Origin: Propionibacteriaceae bacterium
GTDB lineage: Bacteria; Actinomycetota; Actinomycetes; Propionibacteriales; Propionibacteriaceae
Length of the DNA: 16,668 nt
Reading direction: 5' to 3'
Assembly: GCA_024636075.1 (NCBI GenBank)
Contig: JAGXHS010000027.1
Span: 1 to 16,668, forward strand
The notes beneath the pieces are model-generated. The model was not told where the DNA came from. It saw only the letters and a program-made list of their open reading frames with translations, and ran no database searches. Positions 1 to 7,764 of the stretch are shown one piece after another. The translations under genes were made by a program, and so were the position numbers. The first letter of the stretch is position 1. Each line of letters opens with the position of its first letter.

Positions 1-20
1 CTAGTCGTCTGTAGTGCATG

Positions 21-587
21 TCATTGCTCACTGGTCACTAAACCTTTCTGTTGCCCATCGGTTAACCGCGACGCTCTGGCGACACCCATCAGGAACCAGG
101 CCACCCATTGGATCGGGTCCGGCAACCCGGGCAGCCACAGCAGGTACAGCGGGAGCGCCACGGCCTGAACGGCTGTCTTCGCCTTGCCACCACGGTTCGC
201 GGCCATCACCCCGTACTTCAGGATCACGAACCGCAGCAGGGTGATGCCCCACTCCCGCACCAGGATGATGATGGTGACCCACCACTGCAGCTCACCCAGA
301 ATGCTCAACCCGAGGAAGGCCATCCCGGTCAACGCCTTGTCAGCGATCGGATCCCACAGCTTCCCGAAGGTGGACACCAGATCGTACTTACGGGCGATCT
401 TGCCATCAGCGAAGTCGGTGGCGATCGCGATCAAGAACACGACCGTGGTGGCGAGGCGCCAGCCCTGGTCCTCTGGATGGGACAGCAGCATCCACGCGAA
501 CAGCGGCACCATCAGCAAGCGCAGCCAGGTGAGCATGTTGGGCAACTGACGCAGGAACGGCGAAGGTCGGCTCTGGATGGTCAACAC
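21..587 (-). CDS. pgsA: CDP-diacylglycerol-glycerol-3-phosphate 3-phosphatidyltransferase
   Basis: Membrane enzyme that makes phosphatidylglycerophosphate from CDP-diacylglycerol and glycerol-3-phosphate, the first committed step to phosphatidylglycerol and cardiolipin. The CDP-alcohol phosphotransferase signature is complete: D58-x2-D61-G62-x2-A65-R66-x8-G75-x3-D79-x3-D83, numbered from the GTG at 587. Hydrophobic helices lie on both sides (about 22-36, 44-58, 87-99, 103-119, 140-152). Length is 188 residues, usual for the family. The reading frame stays open up to 1193, but that part is rimO antisense. GTG 587, or TTG 584 which sits better behind a GAGGAG at 590-595, is the likely start; MLTWLR (ATG 536) would cut off the first conserved residues. 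Odd point: after FLMGVA (about residue 170) the sequence leaves the expected last helix and ends in a polar tail coded by lower-GC DNA, so the 3' end may be truncated or replaced. Six codons of a possible next gene (ATG at 19) remain before the window edge, too few to name. Confidence 0.88.
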   Translation of the reverse strand: MLTIQSRPSPFLRQLPNMLTWLRLLMVPLFAWMLLSHPEDQGWRLATTVVFLIAIATDFADGKIARKYDLVSTFGKLWDPIADKALTGMAFLGLSILGELQWWVTIIILVREWGITLLRFVILKYGVMAANRGGKAKTAVQAVALPLYLLWLPGLPDPIQWVAWFLMGVARASRLTDGQQKGLVTSEQ

Positions 588-816
588 TGCTCCTCGGATC
601 CAGCGAACGGCTACCCGATCAAATGTAGCCCGTGAACCGGGCTGCCACACTGCTCCCGCGCCATTTTGGGGGTGCGTTGAGCATTTGTGGGTTCGGCAAC
701 GGGCATTTTCCAAACGCACAATTGACCGAGAAAACGGGAAAATAGCCAGACATCTGGCCCAAAAGGGGAAATTTGACCGAGCAAACGGGAAAACGTCCCC
801 CGCAGCGTCCGCCGGC
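588..816. repeat. Repeat-rich intergenic element between rimO and pgsA
   Basis: No convincing gene lies in this 229-bp gap, although rimO and pgsA are usually close neighbours in an operon. The sequence is highly patterned. A 21-bp direct repeat occurs at 722-742 and 773-793 with one mismatch (core TTGACCGAG, then AAACGGGAAAA). A third related AAAAGGGGAAA lies at 761-771. Between the repeats is a GCCAGA-CA-TCTGGC hairpin (745-758). Further inverted repeats are GTGCGTT 672-678 with AACGCAC 713-719, ATTTTCC 705-711 with GGAAAAT 737-743, and GGGA 787-790 with TCCC 796-799. The pgsA ribosome binding site is at 590-595. It could be a small non-autonomous dispersed repeat, an RNA element in the pgsA leader, or a binding array; the sequence alone does not decide. 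Confidence 0.6.
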
Positions 817-2325
817 TCAGTCCGCGGCAGCCAGCAGGTCAATGCCGTAGGAGTCGGTGACGGTGGACCACACCAGTTCCCCGACCGCTGCCGAACCACC
901 CACCAGCTGAGTGTTGCCCTCGACTTCCGGAGCTTGATGGGCGGCACGTCCGACGACACCGTCGTCGGTGTCCTCCACCAGCACCTGCACCCGCTCACCA
1001 ATCCGCTCGGCGGCACGATCCTCGCACAGGTAGCCGACGAGATCAGCCACATGGGCCCGCCGGGCCTCGATCTCATCTGGGTCGACGTGCCCATCGAGGC
1101 CGACGCCCTCGGTTCCCTCTTCGTCTGAGTAGCCGAACACACCGACGACGTCCAACCGGGCCTCGACCAGGAAGTCGGTGAGCATCTGCACATCGTCGTC
1201 GGTCTCTCCGGGAAAGCCCATGATCACATTGCTGCGGATACCGGCGGATGGCGCCGACGTGCGAATCCTCTCGATCAGTGACAGGAAACTCTCCGGATCA
1301 CCGAAACGACGCATCCGTCGCAGCAGGCCCGGCGATGCGTGTTGGAAGGACAGATCGAAGTACGGAACCACTTTGGGCGTCTGCAGCATCGCGTCCAGCA
1401 GCGATGGCCGGATTTCCGCTGGTTGCAGGTAGGAGACCCTGATCCACTCGACTCCGGAGACGTCGGACAAGCGGGCCAACAGCTGCTCCATCAGGCGGAG
1501 ATCACCCAGGTCCTTCCCATACGAGGACGAGTTCTCACTGACCAGGAACAGTTCGCGAACCCCGTGCTCAGCGAGCCATTCTGCCTCTGCCACGATCTCC
1601 TCCGGGGTTCTTGACAGATATGCCCCGCGAAAGGCCGGGATGGCGCAGAAGCTGCATCGTCGATCACAGCCGGAGGCGATCTTCAGCGGCGCTGAGGGGC
1701 TGCTGCCCAGCCGCCGCCGGATCGGTGCCCGTGGGCCCGAGCTCGGCGCCATCCCGGCCGGCAGGTCCTGATGGTCCCCGCGAACCCCTGGCGCTCCGTG
1801 CCCCGGGGCGGCCACCTGCGCGCCCCTGCGCGCCACCGGCGAAATGGGCAGCAGTTGACGCCGGTCACGGGGGACGTGGGCGGCTGGACGATCACCCGCC
1901 ATGATCCGCCGCAGTCTGTCGGCGATGTCGGTGTAGTCGTCGAAGCCGAGCACCGCGTCGGCCTCCGGCATCGATTCGGCGAGTTCCTGACCGTAGCGTT
2001 CGGCCATGCACCCCACGGCTACCACGGCTTGGGTGACGCCGTCGGATTTCTGGTCGGCGGCCGTGAGCAAGGCATCGACTGAATCCTTCTTCGCCTGCTC
2101 GATGAAACCACAGGTGTTCACCAGCACCGCCGCAGCGGTCCCGGCGTCATCGACCAGTCGGAAACCGCCAGCCTCCAACCGGCCGGCGAGTTCCTCGGAA
2201 TCGACATCGTTTCGGGCGCAGCCCAAACTGACGATGTGGACAGGGGTCACTTCGGTTTCCGAGGTCAATTCGATTCCTGAGGTCAATGCGGGGCCTGAGG
2301 CCATGCTGCGACCAGTATCACCCAT
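817..2325 (-). CDS. rimO: Ribosomal protein S12 methylthiotransferase RimO
   Basis: Radical-SAM enzyme that adds a methylthio group to the conserved aspartate of ribosomal protein S12. The N-terminal UPF0004 domain carries the three cysteines of the second [4Fe-4S] cluster: C36 (SLGCARN), C72 (NTCGFI) and C106 (VGCMAER). The radical-SAM motif C220-x3-C224-x2-C227 (GCDRRCSFC) binds the SAM cluster, and a C-terminal TRAM-like segment (about 430-500) completes the family layout. VSENSSSYGKDL and MGFPGE are typical RimO stretches and separate it from MiaB. At 502 residues it is longer than many RimO proteins because of a low-complexity Ala/Arg/Pro/Gly linker at about 165-212 and a 28-residue N-terminal lead. 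Its ATG overlaps the ftsK stop as TGATG, which suggests translational coupling; Met8 is an alternative start. I see no strong Shine-Dalgarno at either. Confidence 0.95.
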   Translation of the reverse strand: MGDTGRSMASGPALTSGIELTSETEVTPVHIVSLGCARNDVDSEELAGRLEAGGFRLVDDAGTAAAVLVNTCGFIEQAKKDSVDALLTAADQKSDGVTQAVVAVGCMAERYGQELAESMPEADAVLGFDDYTDIADRLRRIMAGDRPAAHVPRDRRQLLPISPVARRGAQVAAPGHGAPGVRGDHQDLPAGMAPSSGPRAPIRRRLGSSPSAPLKIASGCDRRCSFCAIPAFRGAYLSRTPEEIVAEAEWLAEHGVRELFLVSENSSSYGKDLGDLRLMEQLLARLSDVSGVEWIRVSYLQPAEIRPSLLDAMLQTPKVVPYFDLSFQHASPGLLRRMRRFGDPESFLSLIERIRTSAPSAGIRSNVIMGFPGETDDDVQMLTDFLVEARLDVVGVFGYSDEEGTEGVGLDGHVDPDEIEARRAHVADLVGYLCEDRAAERIGERVQVLVEDTDDGVVGRAAHQAPEVEGNTQLVGGSAAVGELVWSTVTDSYGIDLLAAAD

Positions 2326-4832
2326 CAGCCGTTGGTCAGGTTGGCCAGCACATCCTCAAGGTCGTCGGGCTTGACCAACACGTCACGCGGCTTGGAGCCC
2401 TCGGACGGGCCGACCACACCTCTGGTTTCGAGGATGTCCATCAGCCGTCCCGCCTTCGCGAAGCCGACGCGCAGCTTGCGCTGCAGCATGGAGGTGGAGC
2501 CCAGTTGGAGTTCCACGACGAGTCGCGCTGCGTCCAGCACCAGCTCCAGATCGTCCCCGATGTCCTCTGCAACTTTGCCGGCTCTGCTCGTCGGCGCAGT
2601 GACGTCTTCGCGGTACTGCGGCGTCAGCTGACCCGAAACCTGTGCCACCACGTGGCGGATCTCTGACTCCGTCACCCATGAACCCTGCACCCGGATCGGT
2701 TTGGAGGCGCCCATCGGCAGGAACAGCCCGTCGCCCTGGCCGACGAGCTTCTCGGCGCCGGGGCTGTCCAGGATGACTCTGGAATCTGTCATCGAGCTGG
2801 TGGAGAACGCCAACCGCGACGGCACGTTGGCCTTGATCAGGCCCGTCACCACATCGGTCGAGGGACGTTGGGTGGCGAGCACCAGGTGGATTCCGGCGGC
2901 ACGAGCCAGCTGGGTGATCCGCACGATCGAGTCCTCGACGTCGCGTGGCGCCACCAGCATCAGGTCGGCCAACTCGTCGACAACGACCAGCAGGTACGGG
3001 TAGGGCGCCAGGACGCGTTCGGATCCCGCCGGGAGCTTCACCTGTCCCGAGCGGACGGCCTTGTTGAAGTCGTCGACGTGACGGAATCCGAAACCGGCCA
3101 GATCGTCGTAGCGCATGTCCATCTCACGCACCACCCAGCTGAGGGCCTCGGCGGCCTTCTTCGGGTTGGTGATGATCGGAGTCACCAGGTGCGGGATGCC
3201 CTCATAGTGGTTCAGCTCGACCCGCTTCGGATCAACCAGCAGCATCCGCACCTCGTCCGGCGTGGCGCGCATCATCACCGAGGTGATCAGCGCGTTGACG
3301 AAGCTGGACTTGCCGGAGCCGGTGGCGCCCGCGACGAGCAGGTGCGGCATCTTGGACATGTTCGCGATCACGAAGCCGCCCTCGACGTCCTTGCCGAGCC
3401 CCACCACCATCGGGTGGTGGTCGTTTCGGGCCCGCTGCGAGCGCAGTACATCGCCCAGCGAGACGACTTCCTTGTCGGCATTGGGAATCTCGATGCCGAT
3501 CGCCGATTTGCCGGGGATCGGCGACAGGATCCGCACGTCCGGGGACGCCACGGCGTAGGAGATGTTCCTGCTGAGCGCAGTCACCTTCTCCACCTTGACG
3601 GCCGTGCCCAGCTGGACCTCGTAGCGGGTCACCGTCGGCCCACGGGTGTAACCGGTGACGGTGGCGTCGATGTCGAACTGGCGCAGCACCTCCGAGAGCC
3701 GACCCACCACCATGTCGGACGCTTCGGACCGCGCTTTCGGCACGCTGCCCGGCTTGAGCAGAGCCGTGTCCGGCAGGGTGTACTGCACGTCGCCGGAGAG
3801 CTGAAGTTGCTCGACCCGCTGCGGCACCGGGGTGTGCAGCGGAGCCTCGAGTTCGGTGTTCACCTGCACCTGGTTCGGACCCAGCCCAGCGGTGAGCGGG
3901 GCGTCAGTCCCATCGACGCGCTGCTTGGGTTTGCTGGCCTCCAACTCCAGGGCGCGCGGTGCGGTGACAGTGTCGTCCTCGTCGTCGGCGAGTTCCCCGA
4001 CGATCGGGGTGTCGTAGGCCTGGTCGGTACGGTAACTGAGCGCTGGGCGCCGCTGCCGGCGCTCCAAGCGGCGCTCCTTGGCCGCGTGGCGGGCCTCGAT
4101 CGCGCGATCGACCAACTCGTAGATCGGAATTCCGATGATCACAACCACGCCGAAGCCGGTCAACAGAACCAGCAGTGGAATGGCGACATACACCGTCACC
4201 AGATCAGCGAGCAGGCTGGACGAAATGAAGCCGAGCATCCCACCGGCGGCCCGCAGCGCCACCGGATCGTCCGGTCGCGGGAGGCCATGGGCGAGGTTCA
4301 CCAAGCCCAGGACGCCCAGCATCAGCGAACTCCATCCGACCACCTGACGCCCGGCGGCACCGTTGCGTTCGGGGTGACGAAGGGTCCGCCAAGCCATCGT
4401 CAGCGCCAACAACGGGAGGGCATAACTGAGCGCGCCGAAGATGGTGGACACCCCGACCTCGATGCCGTGTCCTACCGGGTCGGGCAGCCCGAACCAGAAT
4501 TGGGCACCGAGGATGATCGCGATCCCCACCAGGAACAGCCCGGCGCCGTCACGACGCAGCTTCGGGTCCACGTCACGTGCCCCGTGCCCGATCGCTCGCG
4601 CCCCTGAACCCAGCAGGTGCGCCATTCCACGCCAAATCGACCCGACGGCTCGAGGAATCGGATGTGGCCCCTTGCGAGCAGGCTTGCGACTCCGCTGACC
4701 ACTGCGGGTGGTGGAGCGGGCGGGTGTCTTCTTCTTGCTTCCTGCTGACCGCGAGCCAGTGGCTGCCTTCGACTTGCTGGGACTGCTGCCACGGGACCGC
4801 GGTGGGGAAGACGCGCGGGTCGCCATACTCAT
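2325..4832 (-). CDS. ftsK: DNA translocase FtsK/SpoIIIE
   Basis: Septum-anchored ATPase that pumps chromosome termini across the closing division site and supports dimer resolution. The first 75 residues are basic and Ser/Lys-rich. Four hydrophobic segments follow (about 97-116, 128-148, 164-182, 195-240), then an acidic, Pro-containing linker (about 270-370) and the motor. Walker A is GATGSGKS at 502-509 and Walker B LLVVVDE at 614-620. The C-terminal winged-helix gamma domain (about 760-825, with GSTSMLQRKLRVGFAKAG) is the part that reads KOPS-type orienting sequences in known FtsK. The length of 835 is typical for actinobacteria. Two ATGs compete: 4832 and 4826. TAGCCT at 4834-4839 ends 7 nt before 4826, so a leaderless message from 4826 is plausible; the ATG at 4832 would almost touch that -10. 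The gene lies 43 bp behind thiL on the same strand. Confidence 0.96.
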   Translation of the reverse strand: MSMATRASSPPRSRGSSPSKSKAATGSRSAGSKKKTPARSTTRSGQRSRKPARKGPHPIPRAVGSIWRGMAHLLGSGARAIGHGARDVDPKLRRDGAGLFLVGIAIILGAQFWFGLPDPVGHGIEVGVSTIFGALSYALPLLALTMAWRTLRHPERNGAAGRQVVGWSSLMLGVLGLVNLAHGLPRPDDPVALRAAGGMLGFISSSLLADLVTVYVAIPLLVLLTGFGVVVIIGIPIYELVDRAIEARHAAKERRLERRQRRPALSYRTDQAYDTPIVGELADDEDDTVTAPRALELEASKPKQRVDGTDAPLTAGLGPNQVQVNTELEAPLHTPVPQRVEQLQLSGDVQYTLPDTALLKPGSVPKARSEASDMVVGRLSEVLRQFDIDATVTGYTRGPTVTRYEVQLGTAVKVEKVTALSRNISYAVASPDVRILSPIPGKSAIGIEIPNADKEVVSLGDVLRSQRARNDHHPMVVGLGKDVEGGFVIANMSKMPHLLVAGATGSGKSSFVNALITSVMMRATPDEVRMLLVDPKRVELNHYEGIPHLVTPIITNPKKAAEALSWVVREMDMRYDDLAGFGFRHVDDFNKAVRSGQVKLPAGSERVLAPYPYLLVVVDELADLMLVAPRDVEDSIVRITQLARAAGIHLVLATQRPSTDVVTGLIKANVPSRLAFSTSSMTDSRVILDSPGAEKLVGQGDGLFLPMGASKPIRVQGSWVTESEIRHVVAQVSGQLTPQYREDVTAPTSRAGKVAEDIGDDLELVLDAARLVVELQLGSTSMLQRKLRVGFAKAGRLMDILETRGVVGPSEGSKPRDVLVKPDDLEDVLANLTNG

Positions 4833-4875
4833 GAGGCTAACAAATCACAGCTCCCAGACCTAGCCTCACGCCATG

Positions 4876-5859
4876 TCAGGTGCGGAAGTGTTCCCAACCA
4901 CGCTCACGTGGCGCCAGCTCACCGTCAACCAGCACGGTCGGTTCAGCATGGGTTGGCACGGCAACGGTACGACCGATGATGGTCCAGCCCATCGGCACGT
5001 CGCCGACACTGAAACACGCGACCAGTGCATGGTCGTCGCCGCCGCTCAGGACGAAGGTGAGTGGATCGACGCCGGTGGCTGCAGCCACGGTGACCAGGGG
5101 TTCATCGATCGGCAGTGCCGAGCTGTCCAGGTCGATGGTGACGCCACTGGCCCGAGCGACGTGACCGAGATCGGCCAGCAGTCCGTCGGAGACGTCGATC
5201 ATCGCTGTGGCGCCCGCCATCGCGGCGACTGCTCCTTGTCCATAGGGCACCTGGGGAACCCGGTGCGCTTCGACAGCAACCCGGGGCGAACGGAATCCCC
5301 GGCTCAGCACCGAGTGACCGGCCGCCGACCAGCCCAGACGTCCCCTGACCGCGACCAGTTGGTCCGGTGCAGCGCCAGAGCGGGTCACGACTGGCAGACC
5401 TCGGGTCTCGCCGATCACCGTCACACTGATGGTGATGTCGCGGGCTGCCGTGACGTCACCGCCGACGACGACCACACCCGCTGCTTCGGCCTCCTCACGG
5501 AGCCCGGTGGAGAATTCCCGCACCCACGGCACCGACAACTCCGGTGGCAGGCCCAGCGCCACCACCATCGACACTCCGAATGCACCCATGGCCTCGAGAT
5601 CGGCGGCGTTGACCGCCACCGCCTTGCGCCCGATATGCGTCGGGTCTGACCAGTCACGGCGAAAGTGGACACCTTCGACGAGCATGTCGACGCTGCACAC
5701 GGCGGAGCCATTGACCAGGAACACCGCGGCGTCGTCGCCCGGCCCCAGGGAGACTGCCGGTGACATCTGCAGGCCACGAGTGAACTGCGAGATGAGCGAG
5801 AACTCTCCCAAATCGGCCACGGTGGAGTCACCGCTGGCCGGACCACCCACTTGGTTCAT
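4876..5859 (-). CDS. thiL: Thiamine-monophosphate kinase
   Basis: Phosphorylates thiamine monophosphate to thiamine pyrophosphate, the last step of cofactor synthesis, in the cytosol. It belongs to the PurM/AIR-synthetase fold group. Family marks in order are GDDAAV (41-46), DMLVEGVHF (58-66), NAADLEAMGA (84-93), a GGD stretch near 134, IDVSDGLLADLG in the C-terminal half, and LSGGDDHAL, the usual GGEDY/H-type motif with Asp in place of Glu. The length of 327 is normal. The start at 5859 fits the conserved N-terminus (LGEFSLI begins at residue 17). No Shine-Dalgarno precedes it; instead TAGCGT (5866-5871) ends exactly 6 nt before the ATG, which fits leaderless transcription. The gene is divergent from the RAM-domain gene and 43 bp ahead of ftsK. 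Confidence 0.95.
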   Translation of the reverse strand: MNQVGGPASGDSTVADLGEFSLISQFTRGLQMSPAVSLGPGDDAAVFLVNGSAVCSVDMLVEGVHFRRDWSDPTHIGRKAVAVNAADLEAMGAFGVSMVVALGLPPELSVPWVREFSTGLREEAEAAGVVVVGGDVTAARDITISVTVIGETRGLPVVTRSGAAPDQLVAVRGRLGWSAAGHSVLSRGFRSPRVAVEAHRVPQVPYGQGAVAAMAGATAMIDVSDGLLADLGHVARASGVTIDLDSSALPIDEPLVTVAAATGVDPLTFVLSGGDDHALVACFSVGDVPMGWTIIGRTVAVPTHAEPTVLVDGELAPRERGWEHFRT

Positions 5860-5880
5860 GACAACACGCTAGCGTTTGTC
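5860..5880. promoter_or_regulatory. Symmetric divergent promoter/operator between thiL and the RAM-domain gene
   Basis: A perfect 10-bp palindrome ACGCTAGCGT (5866-5875) is flanked by GACAA (5860-5864) and TTGTC (5876-5880), giving an almost complete inverted repeat with one extra base. The palindrome contains TAGCGT on both strands, a TAnnnT-type -10 hexamer in each direction. On the minus strand it is 6 nt from the thiL ATG. On the plus strand it would start RNA near 5882, ahead of the RAM gene, which has its own ribosome binding site. No good -35 is seen for either. It may be a shared bidirectional -10, an operator, or both. Confidence 0.5.
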
Positions 5881-5917
5881 ACTTACACCGCTGCCCGGCG
5901 GGTGGAAGGAGTTCGAG

Positions 5918-6151
5918 ATGGTTCAGGCATACATCTTGGTGCAGACCAATGTTGGCAAGGCGGCCGAGGTGGCCATGGCGATCAGGGATCTGGACGGGGT
6001 GGTCCGCGCCGAGGACGTCACGGGTCCCTACGACGTGATCGTGCGGGCCGAAGCGGCATCGGTCGATGAACTCGGCCAGCTGGTCGTCGCGAAGGTCCAG
6101 ATCGTGCCCGGAATCACTCGCACGGTGACCTGCCCGATCGTCAACATTTGA
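5918..6151 (+). CDS. Stand-alone Lrp/AsnC ligand-binding (RAM) domain protein
   Basis: A 77-residue protein that consists only of the regulator-of-amino-acid-metabolism (ACT-like, beta-alpha-beta-beta-alpha-beta) domain of Lrp/AsnC regulators. Visible marks are AYILVQTNVGKAAEVA at the start, DVTGPYDVIV in the middle, and QIVPGITRTVTCPIV at the end, the usual conserved tail. There is no helix-turn-helix, so it cannot bind DNA alone. Such stand-alone RAM proteins are known in actinobacteria and archaea and are thought to form oligomers that sense amino acids or partner with full-length Lrp proteins; that role is inferred here. The ATG at 5918 is fixed by AAGGAG at 5906-5911. A longer open frame from 5876 exists but lacks a comparable binding site and the family starts at MVQAY. 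Confidence 0.9.
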   Translation: MVQAYILVQTNVGKAAEVAMAIRDLDGVVRAEDVTGPYDVIVRAEAASVDELGQLVVAKVQIVPGITRTVTCPIVNI

Positions 6152-6209
6152 GACTTTGTGGTCCGCATCTGCGACCTTCCAGAAAGGCACCACACTGCAC
6201 TCCTGCCGT

Positions 6210-6644
6210 TTGAAGCGTGTGGCGCCGTTGGCAATCGTCACCCTGTTGGTCAGCTGCGGTGCCAATCAAAGCGTCCCCGAACCCAGCCCTGATCCCGGCG
6301 CCGCGGCACAGTGCGCCGCATTGATGCGCGCGCTGCCCGACGAGGTTGCTGACCAGGAACTCAGCACCCGCACCGCGCTCACAGCCCAGTGGGGCGATCC
6401 TGCCATCGTGCTGCGATGTGGTGTTCAGCCGCCCGCGGAGCTGAAGCCGACCTCACGCTGCGATCTGCTGAATGGCGTCGGCTGGTTCACCATCGAGGAG
6501 CCGGCCGAGTACCGCTTCTTCACGATCGGGCGAGCAACCACCGTCGAGGTCACTGTTCCCTCGGATCATGCGCCGCAGGCGGACGCGCTGATCGACCTGT
6601 CAACAGCCGTCAAGCAGGTTGCGGAGCTGCGCCCCTGTCAATGA
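6210..6644 (+). CDS. DUF3515-type lipoprotein
   Basis: Predicted membrane-anchored lipoprotein of unknown function. The N-terminus has basic residues (KRV), a hydrophobic core (APLAIVTLLV) and a lipobox LVSC, so the mature protein would start at that Cys. The rest has further cysteines (AAQCAAL, LRCGV, SRCDLL, LRPCQ at the end) that could form disulfides outside the cell. Position beside ddl and near thiL, the small size, the CGV and WGDPAIVLRCG stretches and the late WFTIEEP region fit the actinobacterial DUF3515 family. No ATG is available. TTG 6210 gives the best signal peptide (144 residues); GTG 6219 and an earlier TTG at 6156 (162 residues) are alternatives. It lies 58 bp after the RAM gene, probably on one transcript, and ends 4 bp from the convergent ddl stop. 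Confidence 0.8.
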   Translation: MKRVAPLAIVTLLVSCGANQSVPEPSPDPGAAAQCAALMRALPDEVADQELSTRTALTAQWGDPAIVLRCGVQPPAELKPTSRCDLLNGVGWFTIEEPAEYRFFTIGRATTVEVTVPSDHAPQADALIDLSTAVKQVAELRPCQ

Positions 6645-6648
6645 CGAA

Positions 6649-7764
6649 TCAGCGAAGCCCGATCGGGCGTGCCAGAGCCAGCTCGATCAGTTCGCCGATC
6701 AATTCGGCATAGCTGAGACCACCCTGGCGCCAGAGCTGGGGGAACATCGAGAACTCGGTGAACCCGGGCATCGTGTTGATCTCGTTGACCAGCACATGGC
6801 CCCCGTCAGTGACGAAGGTGTCAACTCGGGCCAGCCCCTCGGCCCCCATCACCGTGAACGTCCGCGACGCAAGACGTTGCACCTTCTCGACGATGTCGTC
6901 GTCGAGCTCGGCAGGAATGTCGAGGGCGACCTGCGCTTCGGGCAGGTATTTCGCGTCGAAGTCGTAGAAGGAGTCGCCGGACAGCATCCTGATCTCACCC
7001 ACCGGCGAGGTGCGCGGCTCGCCCTGCCCCCGACCCTGCAACACAGCGCACTCGATCTCGCGGGCGTGCATCACGCCCTGCTCGATGATGACTTTGGGGT
7101 CATGTTCCCTGGCCGCTTCGATTGCTCGGGTCAGGCCGGACGGTTCGTCCACCTTGGTGATCCCGATCGACGAGCCACCGCGGGCCGGCTTCACGAACAC
7201 CGGAAAGTGCAGCGACGACGCCGCATCCAGGCAGGCGGCGGGATCGCGGAGCCATTCCGCCGGCTGGATCACCGAGTAGGGGCCGACCGGAACACCGGCA
7301 GCCGACAACTGCACCTTCATCAGGTGCTTGTCCATTGCTACGGCGCTGCTGGTGACTCCGGAGCCGACGTAGGGCAGACCCATCACCTCGAACAGGCCCT
7401 GAATGGTGCCGTCCTCACCGAACGGACCGTGCAGCAGGGCAAGCGCCACGTCCACCGGCTGCTGCTCCAGCAGCTGCTCACCCTGTCGGGTGGCAATCAT
7501 CCGCTGGCCGTCATCGCCGACGAACAGGACCGCTTCAAGCCCGTCCTCGCCAACGGAGGGCAATTGACCGTGGAGGCTCTTCATGGCGGCGACCTCATCG
7601 ACGCCCATTCGACGCCAACGACCGGACCGGGTGATGCCGACCGCAACGACGTCGAAGCGCTCGGTGTCGATTGCCTCGACGACCGATGCCGCAGTGAGAC
7701 AGGCAACTCCGTGCTCGGCTGACTGCCCACCGAAGAACAGCGCCACGCGAATGCGATCAGTCAT
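6649..7764 (-). CDS. ddl: D-alanine-D-alanine ligase
   Basis: ATP-grasp ligase that joins two D-alanines for peptidoglycan precursors. Motifs in order: GGQSAEHGVA (12-21, with the substrate-contacting Glu17), LHGPFGEDGTIQG (111-123), KPARGGSSIGI (192-202), FYDFDAKY (266-273, which keeps the Tyr expected in D-Ala-D-Ala rather than D-Ala-D-Lac enzymes), and VNEINTMPGFTEFSMFP (326-342), which binds Mg-ATP. The length of 371 fits the family. One small oddity: the usual EHxVS has Ala in place of Ser at residue 21. The ATG at 7764 has AAAGGA 7 nt upstream. It lies 56 bp behind the acyltransferase gene. In many actinobacteria gpsA sits between these two genes; it is absent here. Confidence 0.97.
   Translation of the reverse strand: MTDRIRVALFFGGQSAEHGVACLTAASVVEAIDTERFDVVAVGITRSGRWRRMGVDEVAAMKSLHGQLPSVGEDGLEAVLFVGDDGQRMIATRQGEQLLEQQPVDVALALLHGPFGEDGTIQGLFEVMGLPYVGSGVTSSAVAMDKHLMKVQLSAAGVPVGPYSVIQPAEWLRDPAACLDAASSLHFPVFVKPARGGSSIGITKVDEPSGLTRAIEAAREHDPKVIIEQGVMHAREIECAVLQGRGQGEPRTSPVGEIRMLSGDSFYDFDAKYLPEAQVALDIPAELDDDIVEKVQRLASRTFTVMGAEGLARVDTFVTDGGHVLVNEINTMPGFTEFSMFPQLWRQGGLSYAELIGELIELALARPIGLR

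Noticed and set aside
722..793. CRISPR-like repeat pair
   Set aside because: Only two copies, an unequal third relative, and a hairpin in the spacer; no cas gene in the window.
588..1193. N-terminal extension of PgsA to 390 residues
   Set aside because: The extension lies antisense to rimO and across the repeat element; the family is about 190 residues and a ribosome binding site sits at 590-595.
2868..4607. Long plus-strand open frame (579 residues)
   Set aside because: Lies wholly antisense to ftsK, His/Arg-rich with no family motif; typical high-GC shadow frame.
6619..7722. Plus-strand open frame of 367 residues
   Set aside because: Antisense to ddl, whose motifs and ribosome binding site are clear.
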